Shown here piece by piece: positions 52,208-62,708 of a stretch of 64,000 nt of DNA (its first letter is position 1; each line of letters starts with the position of its first letter). The notes under the pieces are model-generated. The model saw nothing but the letters and a program-made list of their open reading frames with translations. It was not told the DNA's origin and searched no databases. A program made the position numbers and the translations under genes. This DNA comes from Pseudomonas mandelii (GTDB taxonomy: Bacteria; Pseudomonadota; Gammaproteobacteria; Pseudomonadales; Pseudomonadaceae): assembly GCF_006438925.1 (NCBI RefSeq), contig NZ_RCZA01000014.1, positions 1 through 64,000 on the forward strand. The letters are read 5' to 3'.

Positions 52208-55200
52208 ATGGACCTCAACCGTCGTCAGTTCTTCAAGGTCGCTGGTATCGGCCTTGCGGGCTCGAGCCTCGGCGCGCTGGGCATGGCCCCCGCGACTGCC
52301 TTCGCCGAGCAGGTGCGCCACTTCAAGCTTGCCCACACCCATGAAACCCGCAACACCTGCCCGTACTGCTCGGTCGGCTGCGGCGTGATCATGTACAGCC
52401 AGGGCGATGCCGCCAAGAACGTCGCGCAAAACATCATCCACATCGAAGGCGATGCCGACCACCCGGTCAACCGCGGCACCCTGTGCCCCAAAGGCGCAGG
52501 CCTGCTGGACTTCATTCACAGCCCCGGTCGCCTGCAATATCCACAGGTGCGCAAACCCGGCACCACCGAGTGGACGCGTATCTCCTGGGATGAAGCACTG
52601 GATCGCGTCGCCGACCTGATGAAGGCCGACCGCGACGCCAACTTCATCGAGAAGAATGAAAAGGGCCAAACGGTAAACCGCTGGGTGACCACCGGGTTCC
52701 TCGCGGCCTCGGCGGCGTCCAACGAAGCGGGCTACATCACCCATAAGGTCGTTCGCAGTCTCGGCATGCTGGGGTTCGATAACCAGGCGCGTGTCTGACA
52801 CGGCCCGACGGTGGCAAGTCTTGCCCCGACGTACGGCCGTGGTGCCATGACCAATACCTGGACCGATATCGGTAACGCGAATCTGATCCTGGTAATGGGC
52901 GGCAACGCAGCAGAAGCGCACCCGTGCGGCTTCAAATGGGTGACCGAAGCCAAGGCGCACAACAAGGCCCGCTTGATCGTGGTCGATCCGCGTTTTACCC
53001 GGACCGCCTCGGTGGCCGACTATTACGCGCCGATTCGCACCGGCACCGACATCGCTTTCATGGGCGGGCTGATCAACTACCTGCTGACTGAGGACAAAAT
53101 CCAGCACGAGTACGTGCGCAATTACACCGACGTGTCGTTCATCGTCAAAGCCGGTTATGGCTTCGAGGATGGAATATTCAGCGGCTACGACGCGGCCAAA
53201 CGCAGCTACACGGACAAGTCCGGCTGGGGTTATGAACTCGGTGAAGACGGCTTCGTCAAGGTCGACCCGACCCTGCAAGACCCACATTGCGTCTATCAAT
53301 TGATGAAGACCCATTACAGCCGCTACAACATCGAACTGGCGAGCCAGATTTGCGGCATGCCGGTGGATGCCATGCAGAAGATCTGGGAAGAAATCGCCAC
53401 GTGCTCGCAACCGGGCAAGACCATGACGATTCTCTACGCGCTGGGCTGGACGCAGCACTCGATCGGTTCACAGATCATTCGCAGCGCGGCCATGGTGCAA
53501 TTGCTGCTGGGCAACGTCGGCATGCCGGGCGGGGGCGTCAATGCCTTGCGTGGGCACTCCAACATTCAGGGGCTGACTGACCTCGGTTTGCTGTCCAATG
53601 CGCTGCCGGGCTACCTGACCTTGCCGGGCGACGCCGAGCAGGATTACACCGCCTACATCACCAAGCGCACGCAAATGCCGTTGCGTCCGGGGCAGCTGTC
53701 CTACTGGCAGAACTACGGCAAGTTCCACGTCAGCCTGATGAAAGCCTGGTACGGCGCGAATGCCACGCTCGAAAACCGTTGGGCGTATGACTATCTGCCA
53801 AAATTGGACATCCCGAACTACGACATCCTCAAAGTGTTCGACCTGATGGGCCAGGGCAAGGTCAACGGCTACATGTGCCAGGGCTTCAACCCCATCGCCG
53901 CGTTGCCTGACAAAAACCGGGTGATGGCGGCGCTGGCCAAGCTCAAGTGGCTGGTGGTGATGGACCCGCTGTCCACCGAGACCTCGGAGTTCTGGCGCAA
54001 TGTCGGGCCGTACAACGATGTCGAAACTGCCGGCATCCAGACCGAAGTGATTCGCCTGCCCACCACCTGTTTCGCCGAAGAAGACGGCTCGCTGGTCAAC
54101 AGCAGCCGCTGGCTGCAATGGCATTGGAAAGGCGCCGATGGCCCTGGCGAAGCGCGCACCGATGTGCGGATCATGAGCGAGCTGTTTATCCGTCTGCGTC
54201 AGCGTTACCAGGCCAACGGCGGCGCTTATGCCGAGCCGATCCTCAAACTGTCCTGGCCGTACAAAATTGCGGAGGAGCCTTCGCCGGAAGAACTGGCCAA
54301 GGAAATCAACGGCTATGCCACCACCGACTTCACCGACGCTACCGGCGCGGCGATCAAGGGCAACGCGCAACTGGCCGGTTTCGGCCAGCTCAAGGACGAC
54401 GGCAGTACGGCTTCCGGTTGCTGGATTTTCTGTGGCAGCTGGACTGAGGCGGGCAACCAGATGGCCCGGCGCGACAACAGCGATCCGTATGGCATGAAGC
54501 AACACCAGGGCTGGGCCTGGGCCTGGCCGGCGAACCGGCGGATTCTCTACAACCGCGCTTCGTGCGACCCACAAGGCAAGCCGTGGGACGAGAAAAAACG
54601 TCTGGTGTGGTGGAACGGCAAAGTCTGGGCTGGCACCGATGTGCCGGACTTCAAGGCCGACTCGCCACCGGAAGCCGGGATGAATCCGTTCATCATGAAC
54701 CCCGAAGGCGTGGCGCGGTTCTTTGCCGTCGACAAGATGAACGAAGGACCTTTCCCCGAGCACTATGAACCGTTCGAAACGCCGATCGGCATCAACCCGC
54801 TGCACCCGCAAAACAAGAAAGCCACCAGCAACCCGGCGGCGCGGATCTTCGATTCGGTGTGGGATTCCCTCGGCGTGGCCAAGGACTATCCGTATGCCGC
54901 GACCAGCTACCGGCTGACCGAGCATTTCCACTTCTGGAGCAAGCATTGCAAGCTCAACGCGATTGCCCAACCCGAGCAGTTCGTCGAGATCGGTGAAGTG
55001 CTGGCCAAGGAAAAAGGCATCGTGGCCGGCGACCGGGTCCGTGTCAGTTCCAAGCGCGGACATATAGAAGCGGTGGCGGTGGTAACCAAGCGGATTCGTC
55101 CGCTGCAGGTCAACAATCAGGTGGTGCACCAGATCGGTATCCCGCTGCACTGGGGCTTTACCGGGCTCACGCGCCACGGTTACCTGACCAACACCCTGGT

Positions 55201-55273
55201 GCCGTTCCTCGGCGATGGCAACACTCAGACCCCGGAATCCAAGTCATTCCTGGTCAACGTGGAGAAAGTCTAA
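52208..55273 (+). CDS. fdnG: Formate dehydrogenase-N catalytic subunit, selenoprotein
   Basis: The gene is 1021 codons with an in-frame TGA at 52796-52798 read as selenocysteine (residue 197). Around it the protein reads NQARV-Sec-HGPTVASLAP as in E. coli FdnG, and both halves are in one frame. The N-terminus has a twin-arginine signal (NRRQFFKVAG), so the folded enzyme goes to the periplasm by Tat. CPYCSVGCGVIM begins the Fe-S cluster, and the rest binds bis-molybdopterin guanine dinucleotide. It oxidises formate and passes electrons to FdnH. The SECIS hairpin and all sel genes are present. Confidence 0.95.
52796..52833 (+). promoter_or_regulatory. SECIS element of fdnG
   Basis: Directly after the UGA the sequence TGACACGGCCCGACGGT leads into GGTGGCAAGTCTTGCCCC, a short hairpin with GUCU in the loop and an unpaired U in the stem. 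This resembles the E. coli fdhF/fdnG SECIS recognised by SelB. The bases also encode HGPTVASLAP. Confidence 0.9.
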
Positions 55274-56209
55274 ATGGCCAGCCAAGACATCATCGCCCGT
55301 TCGGCCACCACGACCGTCCCGTCCTCGGTACGCAATCAAGAGGAAGTGGCCAAGCTGATCGACACCACCAAGTGCATCGGCTGCAAGGCTTGCCAAGTCG
55401 CCTGCTCGGAATGGAACGAGCTGCGCGACGAGGTCGGTCACAACCTCGGCACCTACGACAACCCACAGGACCTGACCGCAGAAACCTGGACCTTGATGCG
55501 CTTCACCGAGCATGAAACCGACGCTGGCAATCTGGAGTGGCTGATTCGCAAGGACGGCTGCATGCACTGCGCCGAGCCCGGTTGCCTGGCGGCGTGCCCG
55601 AGCCCGGGGGCGATCATCAAGCATGCCAATGGCATCGTCGATTTCGACCAGGACCATTGCATCGGCTGCGGGTATTGCATCACCGGATGCCCGTTCAATA
55701 TCCCGCGAATCTCGCAGAAGGATCACAAGGCCTACAAATGCACACTGTGCTCGGACCGAGTGGCGGTGGGGCTGGAGCCGGCCTGCGTCAAAACCTGCCC
55801 GACCGGCGCCATCGTGTTCGGCACCAAGGAAGACATGAAGGAACATGCAGCGGAGCGCATCGTCGACCTCAAGAGTCGTGGCTTCGACAACGCTGGCCTG
55901 TATGACCCCGAAGGTGTCGGCGGCACCCACGTGATGTACGTGCTGCACCACGCCGACACGCCGAAGTTGTATGCCGGCCTGCCGAACGCTCCGACCATCA
56001 GTCCGCTGGTGGAGTTGTGGAAAGGCGTGAGTAAACCGTTGGGCTTGCTGGCCATGGGCTTGGCCGTGCTGGCCGGGTTCTTCCACTATGTGCGGGTCGG
56101 GCCGCAACTGGTCGAGGAGGATGAACTCCCGTCCACTGTCGATCCTGCAGTGCATGAAGTCGATCCGTCGGTACACACCTTTGATCCGCGCGGGGAGGAC
56201 AGACCATGA
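55274..56209 (+). CDS. fdnH: Formate dehydrogenase-N iron-sulphur subunit
   Basis: A 311-residue protein starting at ATG 55274, immediately after fdnG. Four cysteine groups for four [4Fe-4S] clusters are visible: CIGCKACQVACSEW, CMHCAEPGCLAACP, CIGCGYCITGCPF and CTLCSDRV with CVKTCPTGAI. A membrane helix near residue 255-275 (LGLLAMGLAVLAGFF) anchors it in the inner membrane, facing the periplasm. It relays electrons to the cytochrome b subunit. Confidence 0.95.
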   Translation: MASQDIIARSATTTVPSSVRNQEEVAKLIDTTKCIGCKACQVACSEWNELRDEVGHNLGTYDNPQDLTAETWTLMRFTEHETDAGNLEWLIRKDGCMHCAEPGCLAACPSPGAIIKHANGIVDFDQDHCIGCGYCITGCPFNIPRISQKDHKAYKCTLCSDRVAVGLEPACVKTCPTGAIVFGTKEDMKEHAAERIVDLKSRGFDNAGLYDPEGVGGTHVMYVLHHADTPKLYAGLPNAPTISPLVELWKGVSKPLGLLAMGLAVLAGFFHYVRVGPQLVEEDELPSTVDPAVHEVDPSVHTFDPRGEDRP

Positions 56210-56859
56210 TCCGCAGACAGATCCTGCGCTACACCTCGAACCAGCGCACCAATCACTGGCTGGTGGCGATCTTTTTCTTCATGACGGCACTGTCGGGGCT
56301 GGCGTTGTTCCACCCGGCGCTGTTCTGGCTCAGCAACCTGTTTGGCGGCGGCCCGTGGACGCGCATCCTGCATCCGTTCATGGGCGTGGTGATGTTCGTC
56401 CTGTTTCTGGGATTGGTGATTCAATTCTTCCGGGCGAACTTCTTTATCACCAACGATCGGCTGTGGCTGAGGCGTGTCGGGCGGGTGATCAAGAATGAGG
56501 AGGAGGGCGTGCCGCCCATCGGCAAATACAACCCGGGGCAGAAGCTGCTGTTCTGGACATTGCTGCTGTGCATGCTGGTATTGCTGTTCAGCGGGTTGGT
56601 GATCTGGCGTGCGTACTTCAGCGATTACTTCGGCATCACCAGCATCCGCTGGGCCATGCTGCTGCATGCGTTGGCCGGTTTTGTGCTGGTGCTGAGCATC
56701 ATCGTGCACATCTACGCCGGCATCTGGATCAAGGGTTCGGTCAGCGCCATGACGCATGGCTGGGTCAGTCGCGCCTGGGCGAGGAAACACCATGAACTCT
56801 GGTACCGCGAAGTGACTCGCGACGAGCACCCCGAACGGCCGATCAGCAAAAAAGGATAA
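56206..56859 (+). CDS. fdnI: Formate dehydrogenase-N cytochrome b556 subunit
   Basis: A 217-residue membrane protein with four hydrophobic segments and heme-ligand histidines in RTNHWLVAI, HPFMGVVMF, LLHALAGFVL and IVHIYAGIWI. It takes electrons from FdnH and reduces quinone. It overlaps fdnH by four bases (ATGA). No His seems missing. Confidence 0.95.
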   Translation: MIRRQILRYTSNQRTNHWLVAIFFFMTALSGLALFHPALFWLSNLFGGGPWTRILHPFMGVVMFVLFLGLVIQFFRANFFITNDRLWLRRVGRVIKNEEEGVPPIGKYNPGQKLLFWTLLLCMLVLLFSGLVIWRAYFSDYFGITSIRWAMLLHALAGFVLVLSIIVHIYAGIWIKGSVSAMTHGWVSRAWARKHHELWYREVTRDEHPERPISKKG

Positions 56860-56863
56860 CCCC

Positions 56864-57790
56864 TTGGCGACGATTCTTGAGCCTGGCGAGATCGAAGCGG
56901 CGGCGAGTTCTCCGCCGTTTCTGCACCTGCCACCGAAAAACCTGTTCACCTTGCGCGCCTTGCGCCTGGAGCGTCTGGTCGACGGCCATCCACTGGCCGA
57001 TTACCTGCGGCTGATGACCGGGCTTTGCCACGTGCAGCAGGGTCTGATGGACGATCCACCCGTGGCCGCCATGCCCGATGCCGAACACCTGCGAGTGTGC
57101 CAGCAACACGGCTTGCCGCCGTTCGCCGCTGACAGTCTGGTGCGCGAAGGCCATTGGCTGCCGTACCTCGAAGCCCTGTTGCAGCGTTACCAGCCACCGC
57201 CGCAACCTGCCGTGGAAAAAGCCGTGGCGACCTTGCGCAGCGCCAACGTCGGGCAACTCAAAGCCTGGGCGATTGCGCTGGTCAGCGGCCAGTTCACTTT
57301 GCTGCCCGCCGCCGTGGTGCCGTTTCTCGGCGCGGCGTTACAGGTGGCCTGGAGTGATTGGTTGCTGAGTACAGCGGACCTTGCGCTGAAACCCGGCGAC
57401 AGTCTCAGCCAGTGCCCGGCCTGTGGTTCGCCGGCCATGGCCGGCGTGATTCGCCATCGCGGCAAGTACAACGGCTTGCGGTATCTGGTGTGCTCGCTGT
57501 GTGCCTGCGAATGGCATGTGGTGCGGGTCAAATGCGTGTATTGCGAACAAAGCAAAGGCCTTGAATACGTCAGCCTCGATGACGACCGCCACGCCGCCAA
57601 TCAGGCCCCCATACGCGCGGAGGTCTGCCCTGGCTGCCGCAGCTACCTGAAACTGCTTTACCTGGAAAACGACGCCGAGGCCGAAGCGCTCTCGACGGAC
57701 CTGACCAGCCTGCTGCTGGACATGCGTCTGGAGCAGGAAGGCTACCAGCGTCCGGCGCCTAATCTGTTGCTGGCACCGGGAGGTGACTGA
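56864..57790 (+). CDS. fdhE: Formate dehydrogenase accessory protein FdhE
   Basis: A 308-residue rubredoxin-like protein from TTG 56864, with AAGGA upstream and four bases after fdnI. Four Cys pairs are visible: CPACGSPA, CSLCACEW, CVYCEQ and CPGCRSY. FdhE is required for maturation of Tat-exported respiratory formate dehydrogenases in the cytoplasm. Confidence 0.95.
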   Translation: MATILEPGEIEAAASSPPFLHLPPKNLFTLRALRLERLVDGHPLADYLRLMTGLCHVQQGLMDDPPVAAMPDAEHLRVCQQHGLPPFAADSLVREGHWLPYLEALLQRYQPPPQPAVEKAVATLRSANVGQLKAWAIALVSGQFTLLPAAVVPFLGAALQVAWSDWLLSTADLALKPGDSLSQCPACGSPAMAGVIRHRGKYNGLRYLVCSLCACEWHVVRVKCVYCEQSKGLEYVSLDDDRHAANQAPIRAEVCPGCRSYLKLLYLENDAEAEALSTDLTSLLLDMRLEQEGYQRPAPNLLLAPGGD

Positions 57791-57867
57791 GCTCCCCCTT
57801 TGAGCTCTTCCTTTAAACTCAGCGGCTACACTCAGGCGCTACGGTCATTCGTATTCAGGAGCGCCTG

Positions 57868-59292
57868 ATGTCCAACAGACCCGCCAGCCAGGCGCTGCGG
57901 CTGCCTTCCATCGACAGTCTGTTGCGCCATCCCGCCTGCCAACCACTGGCCGAGCGTTATGGGCGTGACGCATTGTTGGCCAATCTGCGCCAATTGCTCG
58001 ATGACTTGCGTGAACAGGTGCTTTCAGGGCAACTCGACGCCATTGAAATCGCGCCTGAAGCGTTAGCGGGCAGGGCGGGTGAACGCTTGGCCACTCAGCA
58101 TCGCAGCAACGTGCGCCGTGTGTTCAATCTCACTGGCACGGTGCTGCACACCAATCTGGGGCGAGCGTTGTTGCCGGAGGAAGCCATCGACGCAGTGCAG
58201 AGGGCGGCCCGTTATCCGCTGAATCTGGAATTCGACCTGCACAGCGGCAAGCGCGGCGACCGTGATGACCTGATCGAAGGCCTGATCCGCGAGCTGACCG
58301 GCGCCGAGGCGGTGACGGTGGTCAACAACAACGCCGCTGCGGTGTTGCTGACGCTCAACAGCCTGGGCGCGCGCAAGGAAGGCATCATTTCCCGGGGCGA
58401 ATTGATCGAGATTGGCGGCGCCTTCCGCATTCCCGACATCATGGCCAGAGCCGGGGTCAGGCTCCACGAAGTCGGCACCACCAATCGCACCCATGCCCGC
58501 GATTACGAGGCGGCCATCGGCCCCCGTAGCGGCTTGGTGATGCGCGTCCATGCGAGCAACTACAACATCGAAGGCTTCACCGCTCGGGTGCCGACCGCCG
58601 AGTTGGCGCAACTTGCACATAAACACGGTTTGCCATTGCTTGAAGACCTCGGCAGCGGCAGCCTGCTGGATCTTACGCGCTGGGGCTTGCCCGCCGAACC
58701 GACGGTGCGCCAGGCGCTGAGCGATGGCGCGGACATCGTCACCTTCAGTGGCGACAAACTACTGGGTGGCCCCCAGGCCGGGTTGATTGTCGGCCGCAAA
58801 GACCTGATCGAGAAGATCAAGAAGAATCCACTCAAACGCGCCTTGCGGGTCGACAAACTGACCCTGGCCGCCCTCGAAGCGGTGTTGGGTCTGTACCGCG
58901 ATCCTGATCGACTGGCCGAGCGGCTGCCGAGTTTGCGCCTGCTGACCCGACCCCAGGCGGATATCCTCGCCCAGGCTGAGCGCCTGCAACCCTCGCTGGC
59001 CAAAGTCCTGGGCGATGGCTGGAGCGTCAGCGCAGTACCGGCGCTGGGCATGATTGGCAGCGGCAGCCAACCGGTGGCGCGCTTGCCGAGTGCGGCTTTG
59101 TGCCTGCGACCGCACGCGTCCAAACGTCTTCGCGGACGGCAGCTGCACGATCTGGAAGCGGCCCTGCGTGCATTGCCGATTCCGGTGCTCGGGCGCATTG
59201 ATGACGATGCGCTGTGGCTGGATCTGCGGCAACTGGACGATGAGCCGGCGTGGCTGGCTCAACTCGATCAAATTGCAGGAGCCGTAGAGTGA
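57868..59292 (+). CDS. selA: L-seryl-tRNA(Sec) selenium transferase
   Basis: A 474-residue PLP enzyme; ATG 57868 has GGAG nine bases upstream. LTGTVLHTNLGRALLP, TVVNNNAAAVLL and FSGDKLLGGPQAG (PLP lysine) are SelA signatures. It converts Ser-tRNA(Sec) to Sec-tRNA(Sec) with selenophosphate. SelD is not in the window. Confidence 0.95.
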   Translation: MSNRPASQALRLPSIDSLLRHPACQPLAERYGRDALLANLRQLLDDLREQVLSGQLDAIEIAPEALAGRAGERLATQHRSNVRRVFNLTGTVLHTNLGRALLPEEAIDAVQRAARYPLNLEFDLHSGKRGDRDDLIEGLIRELTGAEAVTVVNNNAAAVLLTLNSLGARKEGIISRGELIEIGGAFRIPDIMARAGVRLHEVGTTNRTHARDYEAAIGPRSGLVMRVHASNYNIEGFTARVPTAELAQLAHKHGLPLLEDLGSGSLLDLTRWGLPAEPTVRQALSDGADIVTFSGDKLLGGPQAGLIVGRKDLIEKIKKNPLKRALRVDKLTLAALEAVLGLYRDPDRLAERLPSLRLLTRPQADILAQAERLQPSLAKVLGDGWSVSAVPALGMIGSGSQPVARLPSAALCLRPHASKRLRGRQLHDLEAALRALPIPVLGRIDDDALWLDLRQLDDEPAWLAQLDQIAGAVE

Positions 59293-61196
59293 TCGTCGGC
59301 ACCGCAGGGCACATCGACCACGGCAAGACTTCCTTGCTCCAGGCACTGACCGGCCAGGCCGGCGACCGTCGCCGGGAAGAACGTGAACGCGGCATGACCA
59401 TCGACCTCGGCTACCTTTACGCGGCGCTGGAACCGCAAGCGGCCCTGACCGGTTTTATCGACGTGCCCGGTCATGAGCGCTTCACCCACAACATGCTGGC
59501 GGGCGCTCAGGGCATTGATCTGGTGTTGCTGGTGGTCGCGGCCGACGATGGCGTCATGCCCCAGACCCGCGAACACCTGGCCATCGTTGAACTGCTGGGC
59601 ATCCCTCGGGCGCTGGTGGCGATCACCAAATGCGACCGCGTCGAACCGTCCAGAGTGCAAGTCGTTCGCGAACAGATCCAGACATTGCTGGCCCCGGGGC
59701 CTTATGCAACCGCGCCGCAGATTGCGCTGTCGAGTGTGACCGGGGAGGGCGTTGAGACGCTGCGACAAGCCTTGCTTACGGCGCAACGTGAAGTCCTTCA
59801 ACGCAACACCACCGGCGGTTTCCGCCTGGCGATTGATCGTGCCTTCAGCGTGGCCGGCGTCGGCATTGTGGTGACTGGCACTGCGTTGTCCGGCCTGGTG
59901 GCGGTGGGCGATACGCTGGCACTCGGCCCGCAGGGCAAACTCGTGCGCGTGCGCGGCCTGCATGCGCAGAATCAGGCTGCCGAGATTGCAATGGCCGGAC
60001 AGCGAGTCGCATTGAACCTGAGTGCCGAACGCTTGGCCCTGGAGCAGATTCATCGCGGCCACTGGTTGCTGGCCGAGTGGCTGTACGCGCCGACCCAGCG
60101 AGTGGATGTCGACCTGCAATTGTTAGCCAGCGAAGCCAAAGCCTTCGAGCACTTTCAACCCGTGCACGTTCACGTGGGGACTCAAGACGTGACCGGGCGG
60201 GTGGCATTGCTGGAAGGCTCCAGCCTGGCGCCGGGTGAACGGATGTTCGCGCAACTGCTGTTGAATGCGCCTGTGCAGGCCGTTAAGGGCGATCCGATGA
60301 TCCTGCGTGATCAGAGCGCCCAACGCACCCTCGGGGGCGCGCGGGTGCTCGACCCGTTTGCTCCGACCCGACAACGCCGAAGCCCCGAGCGACTGGCGCA
60401 GCTCCACGCCCTCGCCACAGGCAATCAGTTGGAAGACAGCCTGCCGGCATTATTGGCCAACAGCGACACCGGGCTCGACCCACAGCGTCTGGAACGTCAG
60501 TTCAATCGCCCCCGCAACACGTGGGTTTTGCCTGAGGACGTGCGCCTGATCGACACCCGCCAAGGCCCGTTGCTGTTCAGTGCCGCCCGCTGGGAAGCAC
60601 TGAAAGTACCGTTGCTGGAACACCTCGCACATTTTCACCAGCTGGAACCGGATCAAATGGGCCCGGACCGGGATCGCCTGCGGCGGTTCACCGGCACCGC
60701 GCTGGATCGTGCGACGTTCATCAGTCTGCTCGACGAATTACTCGCCAGCGGTGCCATTGCCGCCAGCGGGCCATGGTTGCATTTGCCCGATCATCAAGTG
60801 CGTTTGAGCGAAGACGACGAAGCCCTGTGGCAACACTTGCAACCGTTGTTCGAACAGGCTGGTTTTGATCCGCCGTGGGTGCGCGACCTGGGCCATGACG
60901 AGGCGGCCGTGCGCTTGCTGCTGTGCAAAATGGCGAGGTTGGGACTGGTGCATCAAGTCGTCCGTGACCTGTTCTACACCGACACGATGATCCGCCGATT
61001 GGCGGCTATGCTTGTGCAACTGGCCGCGCAAAACCCGGTGATTCAGGTCACGGCGTTTCGTGATGCAGTGGGCCTGGGGCGCAAGCGCAGCATCCAGATT
61101 CTCGAATACTTCGACCGGATCGGCCTGACGCGACGGTTTGGCGACAAGCGCCATATCCGCCTCGACAATGCCTTGGCCCAACGCACCGATCACTGA
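59289..61196 (+). CDS. selB: Selenocysteine-specific elongation factor SelB
   Basis: A 635-residue GTPase. The start is GTG at 59289, overlapping the selA stop (GTGA); a frame reading from 59250 lies within selA. GTAGHIDHGKTSLL is G1, DVPGHERF G3 and ITKCDRVE G4. The C-terminal half holds winged-helix repeats ending in KRSIQILEYFDRIGLTRR that bind the SECIS. It delivers Sec-tRNA to UGA codons of fdnG. Confidence 0.95.
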   Translation: MIVGTAGHIDHGKTSLLQALTGQAGDRRREERERGMTIDLGYLYAALEPQAALTGFIDVPGHERFTHNMLAGAQGIDLVLLVVAADDGVMPQTREHLAIVELLGIPRALVAITKCDRVEPSRVQVVREQIQTLLAPGPYATAPQIALSSVTGEGVETLRQALLTAQREVLQRNTTGGFRLAIDRAFSVAGVGIVVTGTALSGLVAVGDTLALGPQGKLVRVRGLHAQNQAAEIAMAGQRVALNLSAERLALEQIHRGHWLLAEWLYAPTQRVDVDLQLLASEAKAFEHFQPVHVHVGTQDVTGRVALLEGSSLAPGERMFAQLLLNAPVQAVKGDPMILRDQSAQRTLGGARVLDPFAPTRQRRSPERLAQLHALATGNQLEDSLPALLANSDTGLDPQRLERQFNRPRNTWVLPEDVRLIDTRQGPLLFSAARWEALKVPLLEHLAHFHQLEPDQMGPDRDRLRRFTGTALDRATFISLLDELLASGAIAASGPWLHLPDHQVRLSEDDEALWQHLQPLFEQAGFDPPWVRDLGHDEAAVRLLLCKMARLGLVHQVVRDLFYTDTMIRRLAAMLVQLAAQNPVIQVTAFRDAVGLGRKRSIQILEYFDRIGLTRRFGDKRHIRLDNALAQRTDH

Positions 61197-61202
61197 TTTC
61201 AA

Positions 61203-61298
61203 GGAAGGCAATCGCGCCCGGTGGCGCGGCCGGGCTTCAAACCCGGTTGGGGACGGCATCCGTTCCCGGGCAGGTTCGACTCCGGCTGCCTTCCGCCA
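61203..61298 (+). tRNA. selC: tRNA-Sec (anticodon UCA)
   Basis: The 96-base gene starts GGAAGGCA and ends TGCCTTCC plus encoded GCCA, an eight-base acceptor stem. The anticodon arm CGGGCTTCAAACCCG shows anticodon TCA, the extra arm is long (GGGGACGGCATCCGTTCCC), and GGTTCGACTCC is the T arm. It follows selB by 6 bases. Confidence 0.97.
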
Positions 61299-61304
61299 TT
61301 TTTG

Positions 61305-62645
61305 TCAAAAGTGCCCGAAGGTCAACGGGTACTGGATAACGACGTAGATCCTGTCGATATCATCGCCGGCCTGTGCGCTGTTGGCGCGATGCGACACATG
61401 GGACAGTTGCAGGGACAAGCCCTTCGCCGATCCCGATTGCACGATGTAGCGCAGGTCTATGTCCCGCTCCCAATGCCGTCCGCCGTCCCCTTGTTGAGGG
61501 ACGTACTCACCGAGCGTCTCGTCGAACGGGTTGTAGGCTCCACCCTTGGGCGCATGGGTGCCGTCGATCTGGCTGCCTTTCACATAACGGGTCATGAAGT
61601 TCAGCCCGGGAATCCCGTAGGGGCCAAGGTCAAGGTCATAGCGTGCTTGCCAGGAACGTTCATGGGCGCCGTTGAAGTCCGCGTACTTGATCGAGTTGGC
61701 GAGGTAGATGGAGTCGCCACCGACGAAATCGAAGGGCGTGTCGCCATTGATTTTTTGATAAGCCAGCGTAAACGCGTGGGCGTCGTGAGTGTATTTGCCC
61801 GACAGGCTGAATGCCGTGTTGTCGATGGCGCCGGCCAACGCCTGGCCGGTGTCCTGCGTGTGATAGACATTGGCATCGAGGAACATGCCGGATTGTTTCA
61901 GGTGCAGGTTGCCGTAGTACTGATGCCAGGTGTCGGTCAGCTCGGAAGCGTAGAGCGCTCCGCCGACGGGACTCTGGGTGAACAGGTCAGCGCCGAGAAA
62001 CGAGATACCACCCGCCTCGGTGTTGGCGCCGTAGCCGTAAAAGTCGTCCTTGCTCGAAGAACTGTCCTGGTTCTTGAACGCGGTGAAGTGACCGGCCACC
62101 AGATTCATACCGTCGATTTCACGGCTGTTGAGCAAAAAACCTGTGGCGTACTCCGGTTGCAGGCGTTTGTCTGCGGTGTCGAACACCGGGGTTTCCACCA
62201 TCATTTCACCGAAGGCCACTGTGGTTCGGGAGGCCTTGATTTTCAACGCCGCGCCGCCGCTGGAGTAGTTGTCTTCACTGCGGCCATCAGCATCCACGGG
62301 TAGCAGTCCTGTCCCGGAATGGCCCTTGCCGCCATCGAGCTTGAGCCCCAGAAACCCATGGGCATCCAGGCCAAATCCAAATGTACCGGGTGTGAATCCG
62401 GATTCAAAAGCACCGATAAAGCCTTGAGCCCACTCCTGTTTATAGTTTTTTCCCGCAGGCGAGGGTGACCGATAGTCACTGTTGAGGTAGAAATTTCGAC
62501 TGAGCACCGACAACGATGCACCGTCCAGAAAGCCCTGGGGGGGTTGCGTCGATTCGTCAGCCAGAGCTGCCCCGGCCGAGCCCGCGAACAGCACTGACAC
62601 CCAGAACGGCAGCGCGAGTTTCAGGTCTTGCGCGCAAAGCTTCAT
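61305..62645 (-). CDS. OprD-family outer membrane porin
   Basis: A 446-residue porin with a 28-29-residue signal peptide ending AALA-DE. FLDGASLSVLSRNFYLNSDY is a typical OprD opening, followed by alternating beta strands and the terminal aromatic Phe (YPLTFGHF). Family members take up basic amino acids or carboxylates; which group is not clear. It is convergent with selC, six bases away. Confidence 0.9.
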   Translation of the reverse strand: MKLCAQDLKLALPFWVSVLFAGSAGAALADESTQPPQGFLDGASLSVLSRNFYLNSDYRSPSPAGKNYKQEWAQGFIGAFESGFTPGTFGFGLDAHGFLGLKLDGGKGHSGTGLLPVDADGRSEDNYSSGGAALKIKASRTTVAFGEMMVETPVFDTADKRLQPEYATGFLLNSREIDGMNLVAGHFTAFKNQDSSSSKDDFYGYGANTEAGGISFLGADLFTQSPVGGALYASELTDTWHQYYGNLHLKQSGMFLDANVYHTQDTGQALAGAIDNTAFSLSGKYTHDAHAFTLAYQKINGDTPFDFVGGDSIYLANSIKYADFNGAHERSWQARYDLDLGPYGIPGLNFMTRYVKGSQIDGTHAPKGGAYNPFDETLGEYVPQQGDGGRHWERDIDLRYIVQSGSAKGLSLQLSHVSHRANSAQAGDDIDRIYVVIQYPLTFGHF

Positions 62646-62708
62646 GGCTTATTCATCACGTGGACAGCGACTCCAGAATGTCTGAAGTCGCTTGTTTTTA
62701 GACGGCGC

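Noticed and set aside
52208..52798. fdnG appearing as two pieces separated by a TGA
   Set aside because: The TGA is in frame, sits at the known Sec position and is followed by a SECIS-like hairpin; selA, selB and selC are nearby. It is a selenocysteine codon, not a broken gene.
61203..61298. selC as attachment site of an island
   Set aside because: selC can host islands in enterobacteria, but here the next gene is an ordinary porin with no integrase and no direct repeat of the tRNA end visible.
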